Part shown: piece by piece, positions 32,893 to 45,768 of the stretch
Layout of the letters: each line of letters opens with the position of its first letter
Position numbering within the stretch: the stretch's first letter is position 1
Assembly (NCBI GenBank): GCA_934045075.1
Contig: OW203724.1
Coordinates: forward strand, 8,233,473-8,297,472
DNA: 64,000 bases
Direction of reading: 5' to 3'
Source: Yponomeuta sedellus
Taxonomy: Eukaryota > Arthropoda > Insecta > Lepidoptera > Yponomeutidae
Notes under the pieces: generated by a model
Told to the model about the DNA's origin: nothing
Databases searched by the model: none
Seen by the model: the letters and a program-made list of their open reading frames with translations, nothing else
Program-made: the position numbers and the translations under genes

Positions 32893-35800
32893 ATGACTCG
32901 GGTCGTTCACCCGGTAGGTATTTGCGGCAGGCAGTACTTGCGGAGGGCTTCTATAGGAAATCGATTTTCAGTACAAAATGTTCATACAAAGTTGGCCTTG
33001 ATCAATCGTCAATAACTCGGCCGGCAATTAGAAATTTCAAAATGTTTGATTTTTCTCAGGGACCTGAATATCTACGTGACACGATGCCATTCACAGATGA
33101 GCAATTTTTTTGGCCTTTGGCCTCCACCGGTGGTACTAAAAAAATGCATTTTTGTATGAAAAGTCCTATTTTGGGTGAAAAATTTCTATTAAAGTGGGTG
33201 ATTTTCAAACTTTGATGAGTCGATGGCCAACTGGAATGCCACAGCACCTCGGCACTAAGTAGCCGCTCCCAGCCGAGTAGTAGTTTCGGCCTTTGGCCTC
33301 CGTCGGTGGTACTAAAGAAATGCATTTTTGTATGAAAATAACTATTTTGGGTGAAAATTTTCTATTAAAGTGGGTGATTTTCAAACTTTAATGGGTCGAT
33401 GGCCAACTGGAATGCCACAGCACCTCGGCACTAAGTAGCCGCTCCCAGCCGAGTAGTAGTTTCGGCCTTTGGCCTCTGTCGGTGGTACTAAAGAAATGCA
33501 TTTTTGTATGAAAATAACTATTTTGGGTGAAAATTTTCTATTAAAGTGGGTGATTTTCAAACTTTAATGGGTCGATGGCCAACTGGAATGCCACAGCACC
33601 TCGGCACTAAGTAGCCGCTCCCAGCCGAGTAGTAGTTTCGGCCTTTGGCCTCCGTCGGTGGTACTAAAGAAATGCATTTTTGTATGAAAATAACTATTTT
33701 GGGTGAAAATTTTCTATTAAAGTGGGTGATTTTCAAACTTTGATGAGTCGATGGCCAACTGGAATGCCACAGCACCTCGGCACTAAGTAGCCGCTCCCAG
33801 CCGAGTAGTAGTTTCGGCCTTTGGCCTCCGTCGGTGGTACTAAAGAAATGCATTTTTGTATGAAAATAACTATTTTGGGTGAAAATTTTCTATTAAAGTG
33901 GGTGATTTTCAAACTTTAATGGTTCGATGGCCAACTGGAATGCCACAGCACCTCGGCACTAAGTAGCCGCTCCCAGCCGAGTAGTAGTTTCGGCCTTTGG
34001 CCTCTGTCGGTGGTACTAAAGAAATGCATTTTTGTATGAAAATAACTATTTTGGGTGAAAATTTTCTATTAAAGTGGGTGATTTTCAAACTTTAATGGGT
34101 CGATGGCCAACTGGAATGCCACAGCACCTCGGCACTAAGTAGCCGCTCCCAGCCGAGTAGTAGTTTCGGCCTTTGGCCTCCGTCGGTGGTACTAAAGAAA
34201 TGCATTTTTGTATGAAAATAACTATTTTGGGTGAAAATTTTCTATTAAAGTGGGTGATTTTCAAACTTTAATGGGTCGATGGCCAACTGGAATGCCACAG
34301 CACCTCGGCACTAAGTAGCCGCTCCCAGCCGAGTAGTAGTTTCGGCCTTTGGCCTCCGTCGGTGGTACTAAAGAAATGCATTTTTGTATGAAAAATCCTA
34401 TTTCGGGTGAAAATTTTCTATTAAAGTGCGTGATTTTCAAACTTTAATGAGTCGATGGCCAACTGGAATGCCACAGCACCTCGGCACTGAGTAGCCGCTC
34501 CCAGCCGAGTAGTAGTTTCGGCCTTTGGCCTCCGTCGGTGGTACTAAAGAAATGCATTTTTGTATGAAAATAACTATTTCGGGTGAATTTTTTCTATTAA
34601 AGTGGGTGATTTTCAAACTTTAATGGGTCGATGGCCAACTGGAATGCTACAGCACCTCGGCACTGAGTAGCCGCTCCCAGCCGAGTAGTAGTTTCGGCCT
34701 TTGGCCTCCGTCGGTGGTACTAAAGAAATGCATTTTTGTATGAAAATAACTATTTCGGGTGAATTTTTTCTATTAAAGTGGGTGATTTTCAAACTTTAAT
34801 GGGTCGATGGCCAACTGGAATGCTACAGCACCTCGGCACTGAGTAGCCGCTCCCAGCCGAGTAGTAGTTTCGGCCTTTGGCCTCCGTCGGTGGTACTAAA
34901 GAAATGCATTTTTGTATGAAAATAACTATTTCGGGTGAAATTTTTCTATTATAGTGCGTGATTTTCAAACTTTGATGAGTCGATGGCCAACTGGAATGCC
35001 ACAGCACCTCGGCACTAAGTAGCCGCTCCCAGCCGAGTAGTAGTTTCGGCCTTTGGCCTCCGTCGGTGGTACTAAAGAAATGCATTTTTGTATGAAAAAT
35101 CCTATTTTGGGTGAAAATTTTCTATTAAAGTGGGTGATTTTCAAACTTTGATGAGTCGATGGCCAACTGGAATGCCACAGCACCTCGGCACTAAGTAGCC
35201 GCTCCCAGCCGAGTAGTAGTTTCGGCCTTTGGCCTCCGTCGGTGGTACTAAAGAAACGCATTTTTGTATGAAAATAACTATTTCGGGTGAAATTTTTCTA
35301 TTATAGTGCGTGATTTTCAAACTTTAATGAGTCGATGGCCAACTGGAATGCTACAGCACCTCGGCACTGAGTAGCCGCTCCCAGCCGAGTAGTAGTTTTG
35401 GCCTTTGGCCTCCGTCGGTGGTACTAAAGAAACGCATTTTTGTATGAAAATAACTATTTCGGGTGAAAATTTTCTATTAAAGTGGGTGATTTTCAAACTT
35501 TAATGGGTCGATGGCCAACTGGAATGCCACAGCACCTCGGCGTGGTGACGCCATTCTCAGCCAAGTACTCATTTTGGCGCTTAGCCTCTGTCGATGGTAC
35601 AAAAAAATTAAGATTTTCTACGAAAAAGATGATTTTCAGTACAAATTTTTTGTAGAAATTCTCCATAGTAAATTTGACACCTTTGAAAGCCAATATCTCG
35701 GCCGCCATCTTGAAATGTCAGAATGTCGGATTTTTCTCATATACCTGGGTCCTTTGACGACACGATGCCGTTTACGGCTGGTCCCTGGCATGCGCCCAGT

Positions 35801-36148
35801 TGGCTGCCGACTTTTTTGCGTAGAGGTCGAAAAAAGGCCGATTTTCGGAGGGCTATAGCTCCGGTGGTATTTTGAATTTGGAACGACCGTCGGCGGAACC
35901 GAAAATGGCGTGTCGAAGAAAAGGCCGGGTGAAAATTTCATCCAAATCGGTCGGTAAACGACAGAGTTAGCACCCTCGCGTAGTGGAACGCGTTCGAAAT
36001 TCAAAAATCGGCTCCATAGGATGGCTGTATATCGTACATTCCCTACAACTTTCTCATACATCATTTTCGTCCAACTCTTGCCATTTCCGAGAAAACGTAT
36101 GGATGTTAGATCAGTGAGTATATCGCATTGTAGCTTTATATATATATA
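32893..36148. repeat. ABC satellite module 12 (14 B units, chimeric)
   Basis: B array 33112-35575. Up to about 34273 it matches module 43569-45768 (offset 10,676), including the private ATGGTTCGATGG at 33919. From about 34357 it matches module 48673-51752 and beyond (offset 15,604). The switch lies within 34274-34356, where the parental units are identical. Confidence 0.95.
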
Positions 36149-37215
36149 ACTAGGGGGCGAGCCCCCTGCGCGCTTACGCGCGCCAACCCCCAGCCGCTCC
36201 GAGCTGCGCTCTCCGCGGCGCTCGGCCTAGGGCCTCGCTAGACACTTATTGTAGTGAATTGTTGCATGGGAACATGTATGGTCTCGGCCTTCGGCCTCGG
36301 CCTGGACGGAGCTCGGCCTTCGGCCTCGCCGCGGCGGGGTTCCTCGTGCCCGCTCCGCGGAGCTCGGCCTCCGGCCTCGCGAGTTTGTCCCTTTTTGCTC
36401 TTGCGCTGGTACTTGTGCACCGTAACCTGAACGGTCTCGGCCTTCGGCCTCGGCCTGGACGGAGCTCGGCCTTCGGCCTCGCCGCGGCGGGGTTTCTCGT
36501 GCCCGCTCTGCGGAGCTCGGCCTGCGGCCTCGCAAGTTTGTCCCTTTTTGCTCTTGCGCTGGTACTTTTGCGCCGCAATTTGAATGGTCTCGGCCTTCGG
36601 CCTCGGCCTAAACGGAGCTCGGCCTTCGGCCTCGCCGCGGCAGAACTTTTTGTGCCTGCTTCGCGAAGCTCGGCCTCCAGCCTCGCAAGTTTGTCTCATT
36701 TCTCTATTGAAAAGTCAATTTTAGTACTAAATCTCCATACAAAAATTTGTCATTTTCAATCATCAATATCTCGGCCGCCATCTTGAAATTCCAAGATGTC
36801 GGATTTTTCTCATATACCTGGGTCCTTTGGCAACGCGATGCCGCTTACGGCATATCTCCAGCATATGCCCAGTTGGCTGCCGACTTTTTTGCGCAAAGGT
36901 CGATTTTTCGGTCGGCTATATCTCCGCCGCCATTTTGAATTTCGAACAACCAAAATTTTTTTTTTCAATCGGATCACTAAAACACCCTTCTATCAAAATT
37001 TCATCCAAATCGGCAGGTAAACTACAGAGTTAGCACCTTCGCGTAGTGGAACGCGTTCGAAATTCAAAAATCGGCTTCATAGGATGGCTGTAATTCATAC
37101 ATTTCCTACAACTTTCTCATACATCATTTTCGTCAAAATCTTACCGTTTCCGAGAAAACGTATGGATGTTAGATCAGTCAGTGAGTATATCGGATTGTAG
37201 CTTTATATATATATA
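36149..37215. repeat. D module (3 minisatellite copies)
   Basis: Same length and appearance as 22319-23385, including the extra TCAG near the end. Minisatellite anchors at 36283, 36436 and 36589. Confidence 0.95.
36283..36697. repeat. 153-bp minisatellite, three copies
   Basis: Same copy number and variants as at 22453, including GTACTTTTGCGCC at the second-third copy boundary. Confidence 0.92.
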
Positions 37216-40200
37216 ATGACTCGGGTCGTTCACCCGGTAGGTATTTGCGGCAGGCAGTACTTGCGGAGGGCTTCTATAAGGAAATCGATTTTCAGTACAA
37301 AATGTTCATACAAAGTTGGCCTTCATCAATCGTCAATAGCTCGGCCGGCAATTGGAAATTTCAAAATGTTTGATTTTTCTCAGGGACCTGAATATCTACG
37401 TGACACGATGCCATTCACAGATGAGCAATTTTTTTGGCCTTTGGCCTCCGTCGGTGGTACTAAAGAAATGCATTTTTGTATGAAAATAACTATTTTGGGT
37501 GAAAATTTTCTATTATAGTGCGTGATTTTCAAACTTTAATGAGTCGATGGCCAACTGGAATGCCACAGCACCTCGGCACTGAGTAGCCGCTCCCAGCCGA
37601 GTAGTAGTTTCGGCCTTTGGCCTCCGTCGGTGGTACTAAAGAAACGCATTTTTGTATGAAAATAACTATTTCGGGTGAAATTTTTCTATTATAGTGCGTG
37701 ATTTTCAAACTTTAATGAGTCGATGGCCAACTGGAATGCCACAGCACCTCGGCACTGAGTAGCCGCTCCCAGCCGAGTAGTAGTTTCGGCCTTTGGCCTC
37801 CGTCGGTGGTACTAAAGAAACGCATTTTTGTATGAAAATAACTATTTCGGGTGAAATTTTTCTATTATAGTGCGTGATTTTCAAACTTTAATGAGTCGAT
37901 GGCCAACTGGAATGCTACAGCACCTCGGCACTGAGTAGCCGCTCCCAGCCGAGTAGTAGTTTCGGCCTTTGGCCTCCGTCGGTGGTACTAAAGAAATGCA
38001 TTTTTGTATGAAAAATCCTATTTTGGGTGAAAATTTTCTATTAAAGTGGGTGATTTTCAAACTTTGATGAGTCGATGGCCAACTGGAATGCCACAGCACC
38101 TCGGCACTAAGTAGCCGCTCCCAGCCGAGTAGTAGTTTCGGCCTTTGGCCTCCGTCGGTGGTACTAAAGAAATGCATTTTTGTATGAAAAATCCTATTTC
38201 GGGTGAAAATTTTCTATTAAAGTGCGTGATTTTCAAACTTTAATGAGTCGATGGCCAACTGGAATGCCACAGCACCTCGGCACTGAGTAGCCGCTCCCAG
38301 CCGAGTAGTAGTTTCGGCCTTTGGCCTCCGTCGGTGGTACTAAAGAAATGCATTTTTGTATGAAAATAACTATTTTGGGTGAAAATTTTCTATTATAGTG
38401 CGTGATTTTCAAACTTTAATGGGTCGATGGCCAACTGGAATGCTACAGCACCTCGGCACTGAGTAGCCGCTCCCAGCCGAGTAGTAGTTTCGGCCTTTGG
38501 CCTCCGTCGGTGGTACTAAAGAAACGCATTTTTGTATGAAAATAACTATTTCGGGTGAAATTTTTCTATTATAGTGCGTGATTTTCAAACTTTAATGAGT
38601 CGATGGCCAACTGGAATGCCACAGCACCTCGGCACTGAGTAGCCGCTCCCAGCCGAGTAGTAGTTTCGGCCTTTGGCCTCCGTCGGTGGTACTAAAGAAA
38701 CGCATTTTTGTATGAAAATAACTATTTCGGGTGAAATTTTTCTATTATAGTGCGTGATTTTCAAACTTTAATGAGTCGATGGCCAACTGGAATGCTACAG
38801 CACCTCGGCACTGAGTAGCCGCTCCCAGCCGAGTAGTAGTTTCGGCCTTTGGCCTCCGTCGGTGGTACTAAAGAAATGCATTTTTGTATGAAAAATCCTA
38901 TTTTGGGTGAAAATTTTCTATTAAAGTGGGTGATTTTCAAACTTTGATGAGTCGATGGCCAACTGGAATGCCACAGCACCTCGGCACTAAGTAGCCGCTC
39001 CCAGCCGAGTAGTAGTTTCGGCCTTTGGCCTCCGTCGGTGGTACTAAAGAAATGCATTTTTGTATGAAAAATCCTATTTCGGGTGAAAATTTTCTATTAA
39101 AGTGCGTGATTTTCAAACTTTAATGAGTCGATGGCCAACTGGAATGCCACAGCACCTCGGCACTGAGTAGCCGCTCCCAGCCGAGTAGTAGTTTCGGCCT
39201 TTGGCCTCCGTCGGTGGTACTAAAGAAATGCATTTTTGAATGAAAATAACTATTTCGGGTGAATTTTTTCTATTAAAGTGGGTGATTTTCAAACTTTAAT
39301 GGGTCGATGGCCAACTGGAATGCTACAGCACCTCGGCACTGAGTAGCCGCTCCCAGCCGAGTAGTAGTTTCGGCCTTTGGCCTCCGTCGGTGGTACTAAA
39401 GAAATGCATTTTTGTATGAAAATAACTATTTCGGGTGAATTTTTTCTATTAAAGTGGGTGATTTTCAAACTTTAATGGGTCGATGGCCAACTGGAATGCT
39501 ACAGCACCTCGGCACTGAGTAGCCGCTCCCAGCCGAGTAGTAGTTTCGGCCTTTGGCCTCCGTCGGTGGTACTAAAGAAATGCATTTTTGTATGAAAATA
39601 ACTATTTCGGGTGAAATTTTTCTATTATAGTGCGTGATTTTCAAACTTTGATGAGTCGATGGCCAACTGGAATGCCACAGCACCTCGGCACTAAGTAGCC
39701 GCTCCCAGCCGAGTAGTAGTTTCGGCCTTTGGCCTCCGTCGGTGGTACTAAAGAAATGCATTTTTGTATGAAAAATCCTATTTTGGGTGAAAATTTTCTA
39801 TTAAAGTGGGTGATTTTCAAACTTTGATGAGTCGATGGCCAACTGGAATGCCACAGCACCTCGGCACTAAGTAGCCGCTCCCAGCCGAGTAGTAGTTTCG
39901 GCCTTTGGCCTCCGTCGGTGGTACTAAAGAAATGCATTTTTGTATGAAAAATCCTATTTCGGGTGAAAATTTTCTATTAAAGTGCGTGATTTTCAAACTT
40001 TAATGAGTCGATGGCCAACTGGAATGCCACAGCACCTCGGCACTGAGTAGCCGCTCCCAGCCGAGTAGTAGTTTCGGCCTTTGGCCTCCGTCGGTGGTAC
40101 TAAAGAAATGCATTTTTGTATGAAAAATCCTATTTCGGGTGAAAATTTTCTATTAAAGTGCGTGATTTTCAAACTTTAATGAGTCGATGGCCAACTGGAA

Positions 40201-42408
40201 TGCCACAGCACCTCGGCACTGAGTAGCCGCTCCCAGCCGAGTAGTAGTTTCGGCCTTTGGCCTCCGTCGGTGGTACTAAAGAAATGCATTTTTGTATGAA
40301 AATAACTATTTCGGGTGAATTTTTTCTATTAAAGTGGGTGATTTTCAAACTTTAATGGGTCGATGGCCAACTGGAATGCTACAGCACCTCGGCACTGAGT
40401 AGCCGCTCCCAGCCGAGTAGTAGTTTCGGCCTTTGGCCTCCGTCGGTGGTACTAAAGAAATGCATTTTTGTATGAAAATAACTATTTCGGGTGAATTTTT
40501 TCTATTAAAGTGGGTGATTTTCAAACTTTAATGGGTCGATGGCCAACTGGAATGCTACAGCACCTCGGCACTGAGTAGCCGCTCCCAGCCGAGTAGTAGT
40601 TTCGGCCTTTGGCCTCCGTCGGTGGTACTAAAGAAATGCATTTTTGTATGAAAATAACTATTTCGGGTGAAATTTTTCTATTATAGTGCGTGATTTTCAA
40701 ACTTTGATGAGTCGATGGCCAACTGGAATGCCACAGCACCTCGGCACTAAGTAGCCGCTCCCAGCCGAGTAGTAGTTTCGGCCTTTGGCCTCCGTCGGTG
40801 GTACTAAAGAAATGCATTTTTGTATGAAAATAACTATTTCGGGTGAATTTTTTCTATTAAAGTGGGTGATTTTCAAACTTTAATGGGTCGATGGCCAACT
40901 GGAATGCTACAGCACCTCGGCACTGAGTAGCCGCTCCCAGCCGAGTAGTAGTTTCGGCCTTTGGCCTCCGTCGGTGGTACTAAAGAAATGCATTTTTGTA
41001 TGAAAATAACTATTTCGGGTGAAATTTTTCTATTATAGTGCGTGATTTTCAAACTTTGATGAGTCGATGGCCAACTGGAATGCCACAGCACCTCGGCACT
41101 AAGTAGCCGCTCCCAGCCGAGTAGTAGTTTCGGCCTTTGGCCTCCGTCGGTGGTACTAAAGAAATGCATTTTTGTATGAAAAATCCTATTTCGGGTGAAA
41201 ATTTTCTATTAAAGTGCGTGATTTTCAAACTTTAATGAGTCGATGGCCAACTGGAATGCCACAGCACCTCGGCACTGAGTAGCCGCTCCCAGCCGAGTAG
41301 TAGTTTCGGCCTTTGGCCTCCGTCGGTGGTACTAAAGAAATGCATTTTTGTATGAAAATAACTATTTCGGGTGAATTTTTTCTATTAAAGTGGGTGATTT
41401 TCAAACTTTAATGGGTCGATGGCCAACTGGAATGCTACAGCACCTCGGCACTGAGTAGCCGCTCCCAGCCGAGTAGTAGTTTCGGCCTTTGGCCTCCGTC
41501 GGTGGTACTAAAGAAATGCATTTTTGTATGAAAATAACTATTTCGGGTGAAATTTTTCTATTATAGTGCGTGATTTTCAAACTTTGATGAGTCGATGGCC
41601 AACTGGAATGCCACAGCACCTCGGCACTAAGTAGCCGCTCCCAACCGAGTAGTAGTTTCGGCCTTTGGCCTCCGTCGGTGGTACTAAAGAAATGCATTTT
41701 TGTATGAAAAATCCTATTTCGGGTGAAAATTTTCTATTAAAGTGCGTGATTTTCAAACTTTAATGAGTCGATGGCCAACTGGAATGCCACAGCACCTCGG
41801 CGTGGTGACGCCATTCCCAGCCAAGTACTCATTTCGGCGCTTAGCCTCCATCGATAGTACAAAAAAATTAAGATTTTCTACGAAAAAGATGATTTTCAGT
41901 ACAAATTTTTTGTAGAAATTCTCCATAGTAAATTTGACACCTTTGAAAGCCAATATCTCGGCCGCCATCTTGAAATGTCAGAATGTCGGATTTTTCTCAT
42001 ATACCTGGGTCCTTTGACGACACGATGCCGTTTACCGCTGGTCCCTGGCATGCGCCCAGTTGGCTGCCGACTTTTTTGCGTAGAGGTCGAAAAAAGGCCG
42101 ATTTTCGGAGGGCTATAGCTCCGGTGGTATTTTGAATTTGGAACGACCGTCGGCGGAACCGAAAATGGCGTGTCGAAGAAAAGGCCGGGTGAAAATTTCA
42201 TCCAAATCGGTCGGTAAACGACAGAGTTAGCACCCTCGCGTAGTGGAACGCGTTCGAAATTCAAAAATCGGCTCCATAGGATGGCTGTATATCGTACATT
42301 CCCTACAACTTTCTCATACATCATTTTCGTCCAACTCTTGCCATTTCCGAGAAAACGTATGGATGTTAGATCAGTGAGTATATCGCATTGTAGCTTTATA
42401 TATATATA
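37216..42408. repeat. ABC satellite module 13 (25 B units, longest array)
   Basis: B array 37436-41835. Equivalent to the 20-unit modules plus an 880-bp insertion of five units. The variant order from 37881 recurs from 38761. The unit around 38332-38507 is a hybrid: its left half carries TATTTTGGG + TATTATAGTGCG, otherwise seen only next to the head, and its right half carries ATGGGTCGATGG + TGCTACA. Confidence 0.96.
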
Positions 42409-43568
42409 ATGACTCGGGTCGTTCACCCGGTAGGTATTTGCGGCAGGCAGTACTTGCGGAGGGCTTCTATAGGAAATCGATTTTCAGTACAAAATGTTCA
42501 TACAAAGTTGGCCTTGATCAATCGTCAATAACTCGGCCGGCAATTAGAAACTTCAAAATGTTTGATTTTTCTCAGGGACCTGAATATCTACGTGACACGA
42601 TGCCATTCACAGATGAGCAATTTTTTTGACCTTTGGCCTCCGTCGGTGGTACTAAAGAAATGCATTTTTGTATGAAAATAACTATTTCGGGTGAAATTTT
42701 TCTATTATAGTGCGTGATTTTCAAACTTTAATGAGTCGATGGCCAACTGGAATGCCACAGCACCTCGGCACTAAGTAGCCGCTCCCAGCCGAGTAGTAGT
42801 TTTGGCCTTTGGCCTCCAACGGTGGTACTAAAGAAATGCATTTTTGTATGAAAATAACTATTTCGGGTGAAATTTTTCTATTAAAGTGGGTGATTTTCAA
42901 ACTTTAATGGGTCGATGGCCAACTGGAATGCCACAGCACCTCGGCGTGGTGACGCCATTCTCAGCCAAGTACTCATTTTGGCGCTTAGCCTCTATCGATG
43001 GTACAAAAAAATTAAGATTTTCTACGAAAAAGATGATTTTCAGTACAAATTTTTTGTAGAAATTCTCCATAGTAAATTTGACACCTTTGAAAGCCAATAT
43101 CTCAGCCGCCATCTTGAAATGTCAGAATGTCGGATTTTTCTCATATACCTGGGTCCTTTGACGACACGATGCCGTTTACGGCTGGTCCCTGGCATGCGCC
43201 CAGTTGGCTGCCGACTTTTTTGCGTAGAGGTCGAAAAAAGGCCGATTTTCGGAGGGCTATAGCTCCGGTGGTATTTTGAATTTGGAACGACCGTCGGCGG
43301 AACCGAAAATGGCGTGTCGAAGAAAAGGCCGGGTGAAAATTTCATCCAAATCGGTCGGTAAACGACAGAGTTAGCACCCTCGCGTAGTGGAACGCGTTCG
43401 AAATTCAAAAATCGGCTTCATAGGATGGCTGTAATTCATACATTTCCTACAACTTTCTCATACATCATTTTCGTCCAAATCTTACCGTTTCGGAGAAAAC
43501 GTATGGATGAATAGATCAGTGAGTATACCGGATTGCAGCTTTATATATATATAATATATATATATATA
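42409..43568. repeat. ABC satellite module 14 (2 B units)
   Basis: B array 42628-42979. Same as 31748-32892, except that the closing TA tract is longer (43543-43568): ATATATATATA, an extra A, then a second run of TA. Both copies are followed by the same kind of module. Confidence 0.95.
43543..43568. repeat. Doubled TA junction
   Basis: Two TA runs (11 and 14 bases) are separated by AA, against a single 11-base tract at nearly all other junctions. This could be microsatellite slippage, or a footprint left when an intervening module was lost. Confidence 0.85.
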
Positions 43569-45768
43569 ATGACTCGGGTCGTTCACCCGGTAGGTATTTG
43601 CGGCAGGCAGTACTTGCGGAGGGCTTCTATAGGAAATCGATTTTCAGTACAAAATGTTCATACAAAGTTGGCCTTGATCAATCGTCAATAACTCGGCCGG
43701 CAATTAGAAATTTCAAAATGTTTGATTTTTCTCAGGGACCTGAATATCTACGTGACACGATGCCATTCACAGATGAGCAATTTTTTTGGCCTTTGGCCTC
43801 CACCGGTGGTACTAAAAAAATGCATTTTTGTATGAAAAGTCCTATTTTGGGTGAAAAATTTCTATTAAAGTGGGTGATTTTCAAACTTTGATGAGTCGAT
43901 GGCCAACTGGAATGCCACAGCACCTCGGCACTAAGTAGCCGCTCCCAGCCGAGTAGTAGTTTCGGCCTTTGGCCTCCGTCGGTGGTACTAAAGAAATGCA
44001 TTTTTGTATGAAAATAACTATTTTGGGTGAAAATTTTCTATTAAAGTGGGTGATTTTCAAACTTTAATGGGTCGATGGCCAACTGGAATGCCACAGCACC
44101 TCGGCACTAAGTAGCCGCTCCCAGCCGAGTAGTAGTTTCGGCCTTTGGCCTCTGTCGGTGGTACTAAAGAAATGCATTTTTGTATGAAAATAACTATTTT
44201 GGGTGAAAATTTTCTATTAAAGTGGGTGATTTTCAAACTTTAATGGGTCGATGGCCAACTGGAATGCCACAGCACCTCGGCACTAAGTAGCCGCTCCCAG
44301 CCGAGTAGTAGTTTCGGCCTTTGGCCTCCGTCGGTGGTACTAAAGAAATGCATTTTTGTATGAAAATAACTATTTTGGGTGAAAATTTTCTATTAAAGTG
44401 GGTGATTTTCAAACTTTGATGAGTCGATGGCCAACTGGAATGCCACAGCACCTCGGCACTAAGTAGCCGCTCCCAGCCGAGTAGTAGTTTCGGCCTTTGG
44501 CCTCCGTCGGTGGTACTAAAGAAATGCATTTTTGTATGAAAATAACTATTTTGGGTGAAAATTTTCTATTAAAGTGGGTGATTTTCAAACTTTAATGGTT
44601 CGATGGCCAACTGGAATGCCACAGCACCTCGGCACTAAGTAGCCGCTCCCAGCCGAGTAGTAGTTTCGGCCTTTGGCCTCTGTCGGTGGTACTAAAGAAA
44701 TGCATTTTTGTATGAAAATAACTATTTTGGGTGAAAATTTTCTATTAAAGTGGGTGATTTTCAAACTTTAATGGGTCGATGGCCAACTGGAATGCCACAG
44801 CACCTCGGCACTAAGTAGCCGCTCCCAGCCGAGTAGTAGTTTCGGCCTTTGGCCTCCGTCGGTGGTACTAAAGAAATGCATTTTTGTATGAAAATAACTA
44901 TTTTGGGTGAAAATTTTCTATTAAAGTGGGTGATTTTCAAACTTTAATGGGTCGATGGCCAACTGGAATGCCACAGCACCTCGGCACTAAGTAGCCGCTC
45001 CCAGCCGAGTAGTAGTTTCGGCCTTTGGCCTCTGTCGGTGGTACTAAAGAAATGCATTTTTGTATGAAAATAACTATTTTGGGTGAAAATTTTCTATTAA
45101 AGTGGGTGATTTTCAAACTTTAATGGGTCGATGGCCAACTGGAATGCCACAGCACCTCGGCGTGGTGACGCCATTCTCAGCCAAGTACTCATTTTGGCGC
45201 TTAGCCTCTATCGATGGTACAAAAAAATTAAGATTTTCTACGAAAAAGATGATTTTCAGTACAAATTTTTTGTAGAAATTCTCCATAGTAAATTTGACAC
45301 CTTTGAAAGCCAATATCTCAGCCGCCATCTTGAAATGTCAGACTGTCGGATTTTTCTCATATACCTGGGTCCTTTGACGACACGATGCCGTTTACCGCTG
45401 GTCCCTGGCATGCGCCCAGTTGGCTGCCGACTTTTTTGCGTAGAGGTCGAAAAAAGGCCGATTTTCGGAGGGCTATAGCTCCGGTGGTATTTTGAATTTG
45501 GAACGACCGTCGGCGGAACCGAAAATGGCGTGTCGAAGAAAAGGCCGGGTGAAAATTTCATCCAAATCGGTCGGTAAACGACAGAGTTAGCACCCTCGCG
45601 TAGTGGAACGCGTTCGAAATTCAAAAATCGGCTCCATAGGATGGCTGTATATCGTACATTCCCTACAACTTTCTCATACATCATTTTCGTCCAACTCTTG
45701 CCATTTCCGAGAAAACGTATGGATGTTAGATCAGTGAGTATATCGCATTGTAGCTTTATATATATATA
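43569..45768. repeat. ABC satellite module 15 (8 B units)
   Basis: B array 43788-45195, all TATTTTGGG type. CTCCGTCGG and CTCTGTCGG alternate imperfectly (C, T, C, C, T, C, T after the first unit), a disturbed form of the dimer in 879-2550. Private marks are ATGGTTCGATGG near 44595 and TCAGACTGTCGG near 45341. Confidence 0.95.
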
